A stretch of 64,000 nt of DNA from Candidatus Poribacteria bacterium (GCA_009841255.1 VXMD01000077.1:1-64000), one strand, 5' to 3'; positions 24,413-34,670 are shown, counted from the first letter of the stretch. Notes: generated from the sequence alone by a model not told the origin. A program made the numbers and translations.

Positions 24413-26085
24413 AAAAAGTTTGCAAGTGTTCTAAAATCCGTAAAGTCGAAAAAGGTTTCCCGGCATACGCCCACAATTTTAGACACGCAAGGCACTTTAG
24501 CTACACTTTACAACTTTCAACAGGGTGTCTCGGATTGCTGGGAGTGATGGTGCTATTTCTGGCAATCAGTTGTCGAGCCCAAGAGCCGCTTCCGGATACA
24601 TTGTCTTTGGAAATTGACACACGTAACGGGCAACCGCTCCGTCAGGCACTCTACGGCTTCAATTCAAACATGATGAGCGGCGATTACGGTTACCTTGATG
24701 ACGATTTTGTCGCCTTGACGAAGGCACTCGCACCAAAGACCTTACGATTTCCCGGCGGAACGGTTGGGAACTTCTATCATTGGGAACCTGGCGGCTTTTT
24801 TGAAAATGAAATGGCGTCGACCCTCAGTACAAAACTTAATACACGAAATAAAGCAAATTACGTCAAACTTCAATGGCGGCGGGACGGTAAAATCCTTTTC
24901 GACGATTTTATGCAGCTATGCAACACGCTGAATATAACACCTATTGTTGTTGTAAACTTATGGACGGGCAGTCCAGAGGAGAGCGCGGCATGGGTCCGCT
25001 ATGCGAAAGACAAAGGATATCAGGTTACGCATTGGGAACTCGGTAACGAATACTATCTGCCACATTACCTCAATAAATACCCAACCGTTGAAACCTACAT
25101 AGCGGCAGCCAAGAAGCATGTAGCGGCAATGAAAGCCGTTAATCCGGATATAAAGGTATCTGTTTGTGCGACCCCTACTGCTTTCCACAAAGAAGGGTGG
25201 TTGCTAAAAACACCGCAGCGGAAATGGGATGAAGGTCTCGCTGCTGATACCAGTTTTTACGATGCTTACACCGTCCATGTCTACGCCTATAAGGCTGTCC
25301 GAAAAAAAGAGATTGAAAAAATGCGCGGCTACCTCATGGGATGGATTCACTTTGCGGTCGCGGATGCAATTGATTACTATGAAAAGTTATTTCCGAATAA
25401 AGAGATGTGGATAACCGAGTGGAACATCGCCAACCCCGCAAACCGAGTCGCGAATACACAACTCCACGCAATGTACGTGGGTGATTTTTTTCTCAAAATG
25501 TTAACAATTCCGAACGTCACACAGGCGAATTTTCACGTCATCACCGGTCTTGGCAAAGGATTCCCGGTGTTTTCGCCTGTAACGCCTCCAACACCCAACA
25601 CGTTTTGGAAATATGGGGGTGAACCAGAATCCGATTTCGGAAACACGATTCGGCGCACTGTTTATCCCGCTTTTCAACTCATCGGTGAAGCGTTTGCTGG
25701 GTCAGATACACAATTCACCGTCTCAATTCAGAACCAGCCCCTTCTCGCAGGTGCCATGGAATATAATGGGAAACAGATGCCCGGTATTCAGGCGCAAGCT
25801 ATCGGCGGGAACACTGCGGAACATCTAACGCTCCTCGTCAGTAATCGCACAGGTGAGCCCCATGAACCACAACTCCTAATTGACGGTAAACGCTACAAAG
25901 GCAATCTCAACTACCGTTATGTTGCCAACGAAAGGCTCAGCGCGACAAACGGAGGCAACGCCGAAATGGAGGGATCGGGCGAAATAGAAGTGAGTATTCA
26001 AGAGTGGCGTGGGAAGTCAACAGAACTCGTCATTCCTAAAAATAGTTTCGGGATTTTAATTATTCCTGGCGGTTCGGTCAGGTAG
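24409..26085 (+). CDS. GH-A clan glycoside hydrolase (alpha-L-arabinofuranosidase-like)
   Basis: A 558-aa enzyme whose N-terminal hydrophobic segment (about 40-60) ends in ISCRAQE, a possible lipobox or signal-peptide region. The barrel shows LRFPGGTVGNFYHW, the acid/base Glu in THWELGNEYY and the nucleophile Glu in MWITEWNIANP, as in GH51, GH39 and GH79 relatives. It is probably exported and trims or remodels the polysaccharide. Substrate unproven. Coupled to the polymerase by a 4-bp overlap. Confidence 0.8.
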   Translation: MKKVCKCSKIRKVEKGFPAYAHNFRHARHFSYTLQLSTGCLGLLGVMVLFLAISCRAQEPLPDTLSLEIDTRNGQPLRQALYGFNSNMMSGDYGYLDDDFVALTKALAPKTLRFPGGTVGNFYHWEPGGFFENEMASTLSTKLNTRNKANYVKLQWRRDGKILFDDFMQLCNTLNITPIVVVNLWTGSPEESAAWVRYAKDKGYQVTHWELGNEYYLPHYLNKYPTVETYIAAAKKHVAAMKAVNPDIKVSVCATPTAFHKEGWLLKTPQRKWDEGLAADTSFYDAYTVHVYAYKAVRKKEIEKMRGYLMGWIHFAVADAIDYYEKLFPNKEMWITEWNIANPANRVANTQLHAMYVGDFFLKMLTIPNVTQANFHVITGLGKGFPVFSPVTPPTPNTFWKYGGEPESDFGNTIRRTVYPAFQLIGEAFAGSDTQFTVSIQNQPLLAGAMEYNGKQMPGIQAQAIGGNTAEHLTLLVSNRTGEPHEPQLLIDGKRYKGNLNYRYVANERLSATNGGNAEMEGSGEIEVSIQEWRGKSTELVIPKNSFGILIIPGGSVR

Positions 26086-26285
26086 GTTTGATAGATGAAG
26101 TGCCTTTCTGTATATCCGTTCTCCATTTCATTACGAACTATGTGCTTTGGTTTACCCAAGACAGTAGTTTCCTGCAACAACGGCGCAGGCGGATTTAAGG
26201 AACGCACGTCAAAGTCCAAACGCCCGTGTTTTTGCTTGGGTATTTCTGCGTATTGCTTGGGCATTTCTGTGTATTACTCCGCAAG
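26056..26285 (-). repeat. Dispersed repeat A copy joined to repeat B
   Basis: The reverse copy of repeat A starts inside the end of the hydrolase gene (GGCGGTTCGGTCAGGTAGG) and includes CTCCATTTCATTACGAAC. Downstream are two tandem copies of a repeat B unit: GTTTTTGCTTGGGTATTTC at 26228-26246 and TGCTTGGGCATTTCTG about 26 bases later. CCGCAAGGTATAATTAAAA just before the next ATG provides its ribosome binding site. Confidence 0.65.
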
Positions 26286-26298
26286 GTATAATTAAAAA

Positions 26299-27294
26299 AT
26301 GGTATTTGTTGTAGGGAATAGCCGCAGTGGCACAACGATGATGGGTCGGATTTTAGGAAAACATCCAAGTGTTTATACCTTTGGCGAACTCCACTTCTTC
26401 GGTCAGTTATGTGCGCCACCTTTTTCATCAGTCGTAGGGAAAAAAGAGATAGAAAAACTCGCTTCACAACTCTTCTGTATTCAACGGGAGGGGTATCGCA
26501 CACACGGAAACCCACGCCGTTTTGTAGGCGAAGCACAGACATTTCTTGGTGGTCTAACGATCTATCCGGATACGTCAGCCGCGCTCTTTGACGCCTTTCT
26601 CCATCATGAGGCTGCCGAAAACGATAAGGCTATCCCTTGTGACCAGACACCCCGTAATGTCTTTTATATTGCGGATATTCTTGAGCTTTACCCGAATTCA
26701 AGGATCATTAACATGATTCGGGACCCGCGGGATGTGCTTCTATCCCAGAAAAGGAAATGGAAACGCCGATTTCTCGGTGGAAGCGATATGCCTATGAAAG
26801 AGACACTTCGTGATTGGATGAACTATCATCCCATAACCATTAGCCATATCTGGCGAACCGCTGTCAGTGCTGCTGATCGGTTTGCGCAACACGAACGTGT
26901 TGTGTCTGTCTACTTTGAGGAGCTCCTCAGACACCCTGAAGTAACTGTCAAACATCTCTGTGATTTTGTTGGTATGACTTACACCAACGAGATGCTCCAA
27001 GTCCCGCAAGTCGGTTCTTCTGTCGCAGAAGATCAGCCGCAACAACTCGGTATCAATCCGCACCGAGCACACAGTTGGCAGAATGGGGAACTCAGTGCGG
27101 TTGAAATCTATTTCAACCAAAAGATAAATGCAGCCCTTATGAAGAAACATAGTTATAATCCCGTCTCAATACAACCTAATATCGCGAGTTTGATGCTTCA
27201 TCTATTGACGTTTCCAGTGAAATTAGGTGGAGCGTTCCTCTTTAATCTTGACCGGATGAAAAGTGTCCGTCAAACCCTAAAAAGACGGTTTTAG
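26299..27294 (+). CDS. Sulfotransferase 3 (PAPS-dependent)
   Basis: The protein opens directly with the PAPS loop VVGNSRSGTTMMGRIL and carries the second signature INMIRDPRDVLLSQKRKWKRR. At 331 aa it belongs to the sulfotransferase_3-like group, distinct from sulfotransferases 1 and 2. The ribosome binding site (CGCAAGG) comes from a piece of dispersed repeat A. Probably modifies a different position or sugar of the same polymer (inference). Confidence 0.9.
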   Translation: MVFVVGNSRSGTTMMGRILGKHPSVYTFGELHFFGQLCAPPFSSVVGKKEIEKLASQLFCIQREGYRTHGNPRRFVGEAQTFLGGLTIYPDTSAALFDAFLHHEAAENDKAIPCDQTPRNVFYIADILELYPNSRIINMIRDPRDVLLSQKRKWKRRFLGGSDMPMKETLRDWMNYHPITISHIWRTAVSAADRFAQHERVVSVYFEELLRHPEVTVKHLCDFVGMTYTNEMLQVPQVGSSVAEDQPQQLGINPHRAHSWQNGELSAVEIYFNQKINAALMKKHSYNPVSIQPNIASLMLHLLTFPVKLGGAFLFNLDRMKSVRQTLKRRF

Positions 27295-27355
27295 GAGTTA
27301 ACAGTTAAGGCGTGTAGTGGCTACAAACGATTGCCACATCTGTAACACCCTCTGG

Positions 27356-27393
27356 ACTGAAAACTGAAAACCGACAACTGACAACTGACAACT
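27356..27393. repeat. Period-7 repeat
   Basis: ACTGAAA ACTGAAA ACCGACA ACTGACA ACTGACA ACT: five heptamers in register, ending five bases before the next ATG. Confidence 0.7.
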
Positions 27394-27397
27394 ATAA

Positions 27398-28396
27398 ATG
27401 ATTGCCCAAATTAATCTGAATTACATCAAAACGCGCCCAATGAAAGTGTTAACCCGATTTATGAGTTATGCACTCTTTGAAGGGCGCCCCGTAACGACTA
27501 AAGGTCGTTGGATAAATCCGCTCGTTTTTTCTATCTTGAAGACAGTTTCTGCGACTAAAAACAGATACAAGTCAATTGAAAAACCTATCTTCATTTTAGG
27601 CACAGGACGCAGCGGCACCACAATACTCGGTATAGTACTTTCTATGCACAGGGAAGTCGGTTATCTCAACGAACCGAAAGCGTTATGGCACGTTGTTCAT
27701 CCACATGAAGACATTATCGGAAACTACAGTCGAGCCGACGCAAAATATCGTCTTACGGCGGAAGAGGCAACTGACGAAATGCGGCGACGGGCTGCTCAGA
27801 TGTTTGGCGCTTATTTGACAGTAACCCGTGCAAAACGCATCGTTGATAAGTATCCGGAACTCATCTTCAGGGTTGATTTCGTACGTGCCCTATTTCCTGA
27901 TGCCCGTTTTATCTTTCTCGTACGCAATGGCTGGGATACCTGTCATTCAATCGCAGCTTGGTCGAAGCGGCTTGGCGTTCAAGTCAATGGTGAAAAACAT
28001 GACTGGTGGGGGGTCAATGACCGGAAATGGAAACTTATCGTCGAGCAACTTGTTAAAACGGATTCGGTCTTTGCTGAAATGGCTGATGATATTAAACATT
28101 TTGACCGACATCTTGACAGGGCAACCATAGAATGGATACTCACCATGCAGGAGGGGCTCCGTCTCATGCAAACTGATGATGATATACATCTCGTCCGTTT
28201 CGAGGATTTGACATCAGAGCCAGACAAAACGCTCACCGCATTATGCAACTTCTGTGAATTGCCGCCAGACAACACTTTCCAAGACTATGCTCGGCAGACT
28301 TTGCATCCCGTACCCGCGAGAAACCCGTTTGATATTCATCCAAAAATCGCTCCCCTTTTCCATGATACTATGAGAGAACTGGGGTATAATACTTAA
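27398..28396 (+). CDS. Sulfotransferase 4 (PAPS-dependent)
   Basis: The PAPS loop FILGTGRSGTTILGIVL lies at about residues 65-80, preceded by an N-terminal extension. The second motif is FIFLVRNGWDTCHSIAAWSKR. Fourth sulfotransferase in the locus. The region before ATG 27398 is a period-7 repeat without a clear Shine-Dalgarno; ATG 27440 (MKVLTRF) is an alternative start. Likely acts on the same polysaccharide. Confidence 0.88.
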   Translation: MIAQINLNYIKTRPMKVLTRFMSYALFEGRPVTTKGRWINPLVFSILKTVSATKNRYKSIEKPIFILGTGRSGTTILGIVLSMHREVGYLNEPKALWHVVHPHEDIIGNYSRADAKYRLTAEEATDEMRRRAAQMFGAYLTVTRAKRIVDKYPELIFRVDFVRALFPDARFIFLVRNGWDTCHSIAAWSKRLGVQVNGEKHDWWGVNDRKWKLIVEQLVKTDSVFAEMADDIKHFDRHLDRATIEWILTMQEGLRLMQTDDDIHLVRFEDLTSEPDKTLTALCNFCELPPDNTFQDYARQTLHPVPARNPFDIHPKIAPLFHDTMRELGYNT

Positions 28397-28426
28397 AACA
28401 TCAAGTGTAAAGCCCATCGAGACGAA

Positions 28427-30517
28427 ATGTGTATAGATAGACAAACGCAAAGGCACTCCACAAAAACACGTCCTTTTACACGGCGGGATTTCCTCTCAAC
28501 GGGTTTAAAAGTTGGTGCCGCTGCCTTCACCACTGGCCTCTTACCGAAACTAAAAACGAGTGCCCAAAGCCACTATAATGTTTTGTTCATCGCTATTGAC
28601 GATCTGCGCCCTCTGCTTGGATGCTATGGCTATCCAGAGATGCACACGCCGAACATTGATGCATTAGCCGGACGGGGAACACTCTTCAACCGTGCTTATT
28701 GCCAATTCCCTGTTTGTAATCCGTCGCGGGCTTCTGTGCTTACCGGTCTGAGACCCGATACAGTTGGTGTGCATGATAATTTCGCCCATTTTCGGGATAC
28801 AGTGCCAGAAGCGGTAACGTTGCCACAACATTTCAAAACTCACGGCTATCATACGCGGTCTGTCGGTAAAATAACGCACGGGGCTGCTGCCTGGGAGGAT
28901 GAACTTTCGTGGAGCGCGCCAATTTGGAGACAGCGATGGAGACCGCTAAATAAAAGAGCATCTCCCTCTTGGCAGGCTCTTGATGTTGCTGATGACGAAT
29001 TGGAGGACGGCAAAATCGCAAAGGCAGCTACAGAAATTATGCAGCAGATTAAAGACGATCAATTTTTCCTTGCTGTTGGTTTTAACAAACCTCATCTGCC
29101 GTTTTATGCTCCGAGCAAATACTTCGATTTATACACCACGCAAGGCTTCAAAATACCCACTAATTCAACCTTGCCCCAGAATGCCCCGGATATAGCGTCC
29201 AATCCGAAGACATTGGGGGTATATCAGGATGTGCCAACAAATCCTCCACTTTCGGATGAGAAGACTTTGGAATTAACTCGGGCATACGCGGCAAACGTAA
29301 GTTATATAGATGCGCAAGTGGGACATCTCCTGAATCAGCTGGAAGTGCTGGAGCTTACCGAAAATACTGTGGTTGTTTTTTGGGGCGACCATGGATTTCA
29401 TCTCGGGGAGCACGGACTTTGGAGAAAGAATACCCTTTTTGAGGATTCTGTCCGTTCCCCATTGATAGTTAGCGTTCCGGGTCAGACGTATCTTGGTGCT
29501 AAAACAGATGCGCTTGTTGAACTTGTTGACATCTATCCGACGGTGTGTGATATGTGTCAGTTACCGATTCCAACAGTGTTAGAAGGTGTGAGTATGGTTC
29601 CCGTTATTGAACAACCGACACATCCATGGAAAACTGCGGCGTTTAGTCAACTCAGAAGAGGTAGTGATCTACATGGTTACTCCATGCGCACGCAGCAGCA
29701 CCGATACACCGAGTGGGGAGAAAACGGGAGTCATGGTGTGGAACTCTACGATTATGAGGCGGATCCAGATGAAACTGTCAATATTGCGGGTCAGTTAGAA
29801 AACGCGGAACTCGTCGCGTATCTCAGCGAACAACTACGCGCTGGATGGCAAGCGGCTTTGCCAGGGGCACATCCGCCCGTTTCTATTCTGCGCACATTAC
29901 CGTGGGATATAAATAATGATGGGATTGTTGATATCCGGGATCTCGTTCTAATTTCAAACAATTTTGGTGTAGCGACCCCAACACCTCCGAAAGTTGATGT
30001 GAACAAGGATGGTCAAGTGAACATTCTTGATTTGCTGTTAGTTGCTGCGCATTTGGGTGAATCCAGCACAGCTACGGCTCCGTCGAGACACGCCGCTATT
30101 AGCAGAGGGCATCTTGACTTGGTGGAACAATGGCTCACTGAGGCGCGTCTGGTAAATGATGGTTCTCTCGGTTTTCGGCAAGGTATTGCTGCCTTAGAAC
30201 GTCTAATAAATACGGCGACACCCCAAGAAACAGTTCTTCTGGCGAACTATCCGAATCCTTTTAATCCTGAGACGTGGATCCCTTACGATTTGGCTGAGGA
30301 TTCGGATGTTGAGATCGAGATCTATAACGTGAAAGGTGAACGTGTCCGTCAGTTATCGCTGGGTTTTCAAGGTGCTGGGAGTTATCGGTCTCGGTCTCGT
30401 GCGGCGTATTGGGATGGTAGGAATGCCGTGGGTGAATCTGTAGCGAGCGGAGTCTACTTTTGTGTGCTTCATGCGGGAGCAGTTAGAACCACACGCCGGA
30501 TGGTGATCTTGAAATAG
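28427..30517 (+). CDS. Secreted sulfatase 1 with dockerin pair and sorting domain
   Basis: A twin-arginine-like leader (TRRDFLSTGLKVGAAAFTTGLLP) precedes a type I sulfatase domain. Its formylglycine site is VCNPSRASVLTGLRP (Cys near residue 97), with metal ligands in IDDLRPLLGCYGYPE and WGDHGFHLGEHG. The closest type is iduronate-2-sulfatase/choline-sulfatase-like. A dockerin-like pair (DINNDGIVDIRDL, DVNKDGQVNILDL, about 493-545) and a YPNPFNPETWIPYDLAE sorting domain (about 603-696) follow. It hydrolyses sulfate esters outside the cytoplasm and needs a formylglycine-generating enzyme not encoded here. Paralogue of the next gene. Confidence 0.92.
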   Translation: MCIDRQTQRHSTKTRPFTRRDFLSTGLKVGAAAFTTGLLPKLKTSAQSHYNVLFIAIDDLRPLLGCYGYPEMHTPNIDALAGRGTLFNRAYCQFPVCNPSRASVLTGLRPDTVGVHDNFAHFRDTVPEAVTLPQHFKTHGYHTRSVGKITHGAAAWEDELSWSAPIWRQRWRPLNKRASPSWQALDVADDELEDGKIAKAATEIMQQIKDDQFFLAVGFNKPHLPFYAPSKYFDLYTTQGFKIPTNSTLPQNAPDIASNPKTLGVYQDVPTNPPLSDEKTLELTRAYAANVSYIDAQVGHLLNQLEVLELTENTVVVFWGDHGFHLGEHGLWRKNTLFEDSVRSPLIVSVPGQTYLGAKTDALVELVDIYPTVCDMCQLPIPTVLEGVSMVPVIEQPTHPWKTAAFSQLRRGSDLHGYSMRTQQHRYTEWGENGSHGVELYDYEADPDETVNIAGQLENAELVAYLSEQLRAGWQAALPGAHPPVSILRTLPWDINNDGIVDIRDLVLISNNFGVATPTPPKVDVNKDGQVNILDLLLVAAHLGESSTATAPSRHAAISRGHLDLVEQWLTEARLVNDGSLGFRQGIAALERLINTATPQETVLLANYPNPFNPETWIPYDLAEDSDVEIEIYNVKGERVRQLSLGFQGAGSYRSRSRAAYWDGRNAVGESVASGVYFCVLHAGAVRTTRRMVILK

Positions 30518-30586
30518 GCGTAGAGACGAGATCATCTCACCCTAATAATGAAATAGAAAGCCTATCGGAGGTCCACGAACAAAAAA

Positions 30587-32659
30587 ATGGAAAAGACAAC
30601 AAAACGACAGACGTTCTCAGAACCGTTTACCCGACGGGACTTTCTTTCAACGAGTTTGAAAGCGAGTGCCGCCGCCTTTACGACAGGACTTTTCCCCAAG
30701 CACCACGCCAGTGCTCAGGGACAATACAATGTGATATTTATTATTGTTGATGACTTGCGTCCTTTGCTTGGATGTTATGGTCATCCAGAAATACACACGC
30801 CCAACATTGATGCGTTAGCCCAGCGTGGAACGCTTTTCAACCGTGCCTATTGTCAATATTCACTTTGTAGTCCATCTCGGACTTCGATGATAACGGGATT
30901 GCGTCCCGAAACGACGAATATCTTAGATAATAGAACAGATTTTCGCAAAAACGTGCCTGAAGCGGTGACACTCCCTCAACATTTTAAAGAAAGGGGGTAC
31001 CATACCCAATCTGTAGGAAGGGTTGCCCACCTCCCGCGACTGCAGGATGAGGAACATTCGTGGAGTGTTCCGTCATGGAGACCAGTTTGGTTTCCGATTG
31101 ATATAACAGCTACCCCATCATGGCAGGCACTTGATGTTGATGACGATGAACTGTCGGATGGAAAAACCGCAAAACGGGCAATTCAGGTATTGGAAGAAGT
31201 TAAAGACCAACAATTCTTTCTGACGCTTGGATTTTACAAACCGCATTTACCACTTAATGCGCCACGGAAGTATTTTGAGTTGTACGATACCCAAGACTTT
31301 AACTTACCTGTATCTTCTGTGCCACCTAAAGATGCACCTGATAGAGTGCGTATCAATTGGAATGCGATTAGACTCTATCAAGATCTCCCTTCTGGAACAA
31401 CGCCACTTTCTGATGAGAAAACCTTGGAGTTAATTCGAGCATACGCCGCATCCACAAGTTATGTAGATGCTCAGATTGGACGGGTGTTCGCTCAATTAGA
31501 TAGACTCGGACTTACTGAAAAAACTGTGATAGTTTTCTGTGGTGACCATGGGCATCACCTTGGTGAACACGGAATATGGGGAAAGCAAACCCTTTTTGAA
31601 GTTTCCGTCAGATCTCCTTTGATTGTCAGCGTCCCACAGCAACAGAGATCACAAACCGAGGCTTTTGCTGAACTCGTTGATATTTACCCGACGCTCTGTG
31701 ATGCATGTCAACTTCCAACACCATCCCAGTTAGACGGCATAAGTCTGATGCCGATCGTTGAGCAGCCGGATCGCCCATGGAAGACTGCCGTTTTTAGCCA
31801 ATTCGGTGGGACTGCCTATGGTGGTATCTCTATCCGAACGGAACGGTATCGGTACACCGAGTGGGGAGAAAACAGGCGTCTTGGTGTGGAACTCTACGAT
31901 TATGAGATTGATCCAGATGAGACCGTCAATATTGCGGGTCAGCCCGAAAACACGGAACTCGTCGCACATCTCAGTGAACGGCTGCACGCCGGATGGCGGG
32001 CGGCTTTACCAGAGGCGCATCAGCCCGTTCCTGTTCCGCGCACATTACCGTGGGATATAAATAACGATGGGATTGTTGATATCCGGGATCTCGTTCTAAT
32101 TTCAAGCAGTTTTGGTGTGGAAACGCCAGCGCATCCAAAAGTCGATGTGAACAAGGATGGTAAAGTTAACATTCTTGATTTGCTGTTAGTTGCTGCGCAT
32201 TTGGGTGAATCCATCGATCCTGCTGCTCCATCGACACACGTTAGCACGGAGCATTTTGACTTAGTGGAACAATGGTTAACTGAGGCACGTCTCGCGAATG
32301 ATGGTTCTCTTCCTTTTCAACAGGGTATTGCTGCCTTAGAACGTCTAATAAATACGGCAACCCCCAAGGAAACGGTCCTTCTGGCGAACTATCCGAATCC
32401 CTTTAATCCTGAGACGTGGATCCCTTACGATTTGGCTGAAGGTTCGGAGGTTGAGATTGAGATCTATAACGTGAAGGGTGAATGTGTCCGTCGGTTATCG
32501 CTGGGTTTTCAAGGTGCTGGGAGTTATCGGTCTCGGTCTCGTGCGGCGCATTGGGATGGTCGGAATGCCGTGGGTGAAGCTGTAGCAAGCGGAGTCTATT
32601 TTTATGTGTTTCATGCGGGAAAAGTGAAAGCCACGCGTCAAATGGTGATTTTAAAATGA
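30587..32659 (+). CDS. Secreted sulfatase 2 with dockerin pair and sorting domain
   Basis: Same architecture as the upstream gene: Tat-like leader (FTRRDFLSTSLKASAAAFTTG), formylglycine site LCSPSRTSMITGLRP, CGDHGHHLGEHG, dockerin pair and sorting domain. The catalytic halves have clearly diverged, while the last 600 or so bases are nearly identical to sulfatase 1, indicating recent duplication or gene conversion of the tail. GGAGG is about 15 nt upstream of ATG 30587. The stop overlaps the next start (ATGA), tying the sulfatase to the Wzi-like gene. Confidence 0.92.
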   Translation: MEKTTKRQTFSEPFTRRDFLSTSLKASAAAFTTGLFPKHHASAQGQYNVIFIIVDDLRPLLGCYGHPEIHTPNIDALAQRGTLFNRAYCQYSLCSPSRTSMITGLRPETTNILDNRTDFRKNVPEAVTLPQHFKERGYHTQSVGRVAHLPRLQDEEHSWSVPSWRPVWFPIDITATPSWQALDVDDDELSDGKTAKRAIQVLEEVKDQQFFLTLGFYKPHLPLNAPRKYFELYDTQDFNLPVSSVPPKDAPDRVRINWNAIRLYQDLPSGTTPLSDEKTLELIRAYAASTSYVDAQIGRVFAQLDRLGLTEKTVIVFCGDHGHHLGEHGIWGKQTLFEVSVRSPLIVSVPQQQRSQTEAFAELVDIYPTLCDACQLPTPSQLDGISLMPIVEQPDRPWKTAVFSQFGGTAYGGISIRTERYRYTEWGENRRLGVELYDYEIDPDETVNIAGQPENTELVAHLSERLHAGWRAALPEAHQPVPVPRTLPWDINNDGIVDIRDLVLISSSFGVETPAHPKVDVNKDGKVNILDLLLVAAHLGESIDPAAPSTHVSTEHFDLVEQWLTEARLANDGSLPFQQGIAALERLINTATPKETVLLANYPNPFNPETWIPYDLAEGSEVEIEIYNVKGECVRRLSLGFQGAGSYRSRSRAAHWDGRNAVGEAVASGVYFYVFHAGKVKATRQMVILK

Positions 32660-34470
32660 AAATACTTAAGAAAATCCGTGCAAGTTCCAAACCCAGGTGG
32701 CAATCAGCATTGTTCCGCAAGCCCACACGCGGCTTGCGTTGCAATCGGAAACCCGCAGCACAGACCCTGTTGACGACGGCTGCCCGCCGATGGCTGATGG
32801 TTATTTTGCTGATGGCTGCTTTAGTGTTAGTCTCAGTTTCTGCAACGGTGGAGGCTGCCTCGCTTATCAATGTTCCGCTCAATCCGGACTTGTCTGACTT
32901 TAATCGTGAAACCTATCGCTTTGTTCATCGTTTACTTAATAAGCGGGTTTTGCCCGGCATTCGGCGTGGTTCGTTACCACTCACCCGTAAACAGGTCGTC
33001 TCCTATCTGTTAGAGGTGACTCGGAAACAGAAAAACGGCGAAATCACATTGAGTGCTATTGACCGAAAACGGCTGAACGCTCTATTGACATTTTATCGCG
33101 AAGTTCGTGAGAATTCGGAACAGGTTGTAGACCAAAAAGACCGTGAACTTAAAAAACAGAGTCCGTCCGGAAACCGACGGTTACACCTAATGACAATGGC
33201 GGGCAAAAACTATCGTTTTTCTTTCGATCTGAGAGCCTCACAACGCGTTATCGCCCACCTTGTTGATAATGTGTCGGAGGAACAGCCTGCTGAAGGAAAC
33301 ATGCATGTTACCACCGTCTATCCACATCTCTATGGACAGGTGGGGGAAACGTTCGCCTTTACGACCGATACAGCACAGAGGTTCGTTTATGGTGAGTTTT
33401 TTGATGATTTCTTTCCTGACGAGGCAAAAACTAATTTTGGGCGATCAAAGGTTGCGCTCAAAAATCGAACTGCCATTAATGCCTATCTGAAGTTTAACTT
33501 GCCGTGGTTTGAGCTGCAACTTGGACAGGATACCCTTCAGTGGGGACCTGGCTATCATGACAGCCTTTTAGTCTCCAAAAACCCGATCGCCATGGACATG
33601 ATTAAACTTCAAGCTACCTATGGATCCGCGACCTTCACCGCATTCACCGGTATACTGGAGGATATGTCGCAAGACATCAATCAGAAGTATATTTCGGGGC
33701 ACAGAGCTGAGGGGTATTTCTGGGATAGGTTCGGTTTTGGTCTTTCTGAAGTCGTCGTCTACGGCGACCGTTTTGAACCCGGGTATTTGAACCCAGTCAC
33801 TATCTATCTGATTAGCGAGCAACCCATCTCACGGGCAGATGGGCGCGTCACCGGCAGCGGGGACAACGTCCTTATGAGTGTGGATATGCGGCTTCGGATT
33901 GTGGACGATTTTGAAATTTATGGCGAACTGATGGTTGATGATGGGAACCCCGCAGTGAATTTTAAACATTGGGATACGAAATTTGGTATCCTCGGCGGTA
34001 TATATCTAACAGACCCTTTCGGTATCTCAGATACCGACTTCCATGCCGAATACGCTTTTATAAACCAATACGCATATACGCACGTAAATCCTGTGAATGT
34101 TTACAAACACTTTACCACACCCATTGGGCATCAGATCGGTTCTGATGCTGATAATCTATGGATGGAGCTGCGTCGCCGGTGGACAGATAGGCTTGAGACG
34201 ATTTTCGGTTACGAATTAGAACGCCACGGGTCGGGTAATATTGACAAACAGCATCCCGCTGATGCACCGGAAGATGATATTTGGACGCCGTTATCCGGTA
34301 TCACAGAAAGTGAGCATCGTCTCTCAGTCGGAGCTAATTGGGTTGTTATCGGACATTATTCGCTCTATGCAGAGTGGGCACGCGTCTGGAGACAAAACGT
34401 GGGAAATCGTCCAGATGTCCGCGAAAATGCGAATGAAATTGAAGCCAAATTCCTCTACCGATTTCCGTAG
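32656..34470 (+). CDS. Wzi-like capsule assembly outer-membrane protein
   Basis: A 604-aa protein with an N-terminal export segment (WLMVILLMAALVLVSVSATVEAA) after a basic extension of about 45 residues. A helical region (LLNKRVLPGIRRGSLPLTRKQVVSYLLEV) precedes a long part rich in alternating hydrophobic strands (PWFELQLGQDTLQWGPGYHDSLL), ending in a terminal aromatic-rich KFLYRFP. This matches the capsule assembly Wzi family, an outer-membrane beta-barrel that anchors capsule. It fits the surrounding polysaccharide genes and is coupled to the sulfatase by a 4-bp overlap. Confidence 0.8.
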   Translation: MKILKKIRASSKPRWQSALFRKPTRGLRCNRKPAAQTLLTTAARRWLMVILLMAALVLVSVSATVEAASLINVPLNPDLSDFNRETYRFVHRLLNKRVLPGIRRGSLPLTRKQVVSYLLEVTRKQKNGEITLSAIDRKRLNALLTFYREVRENSEQVVDQKDRELKKQSPSGNRRLHLMTMAGKNYRFSFDLRASQRVIAHLVDNVSEEQPAEGNMHVTTVYPHLYGQVGETFAFTTDTAQRFVYGEFFDDFFPDEAKTNFGRSKVALKNRTAINAYLKFNLPWFELQLGQDTLQWGPGYHDSLLVSKNPIAMDMIKLQATYGSATFTAFTGILEDMSQDINQKYISGHRAEGYFWDRFGFGLSEVVVYGDRFEPGYLNPVTIYLISEQPISRADGRVTGSGDNVLMSVDMRLRIVDDFEIYGELMVDDGNPAVNFKHWDTKFGILGGIYLTDPFGISDTDFHAEYAFINQYAYTHVNPVNVYKHFTTPIGHQIGSDADNLWMELRRRWTDRLETIFGYELERHGSGNIDKQHPADAPEDDIWTPLSGITESEHRLSVGANWVVIGHYSLYAEWARVWRQNVGNRPDVRENANEIEAKFLYRFP

Positions 34471-34547
34471 TAAAAAATTGAAGATTTAGGTCCTGTTCAT
34501 CATCAAAGGGTATAAGAAAAATTAAAAAAATCGATCGTAAAAACAAA

Positions 34548-34577
34548 TTGGACTTTTGCGCCTAAAATGGGTATAAT
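34548..34577 (+). promoter_or_regulatory. Promoter of the terminal polysaccharide genes
   Basis: TTGGAC at 34548-34553, an 18-bp spacer and TATAAT at 34572-34577, about 90 bp before the glycosyltransferase start. Confidence 0.6.
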
Positions 34578-34670
34578 ATATACGTAGAACCCAATCTAAA
34601 ACAGAGACAAACTGTGCCTTTATAGCACAATTTGATTTGTAAGGCGTGTTGGGACGAGGTACAAAAAAGG

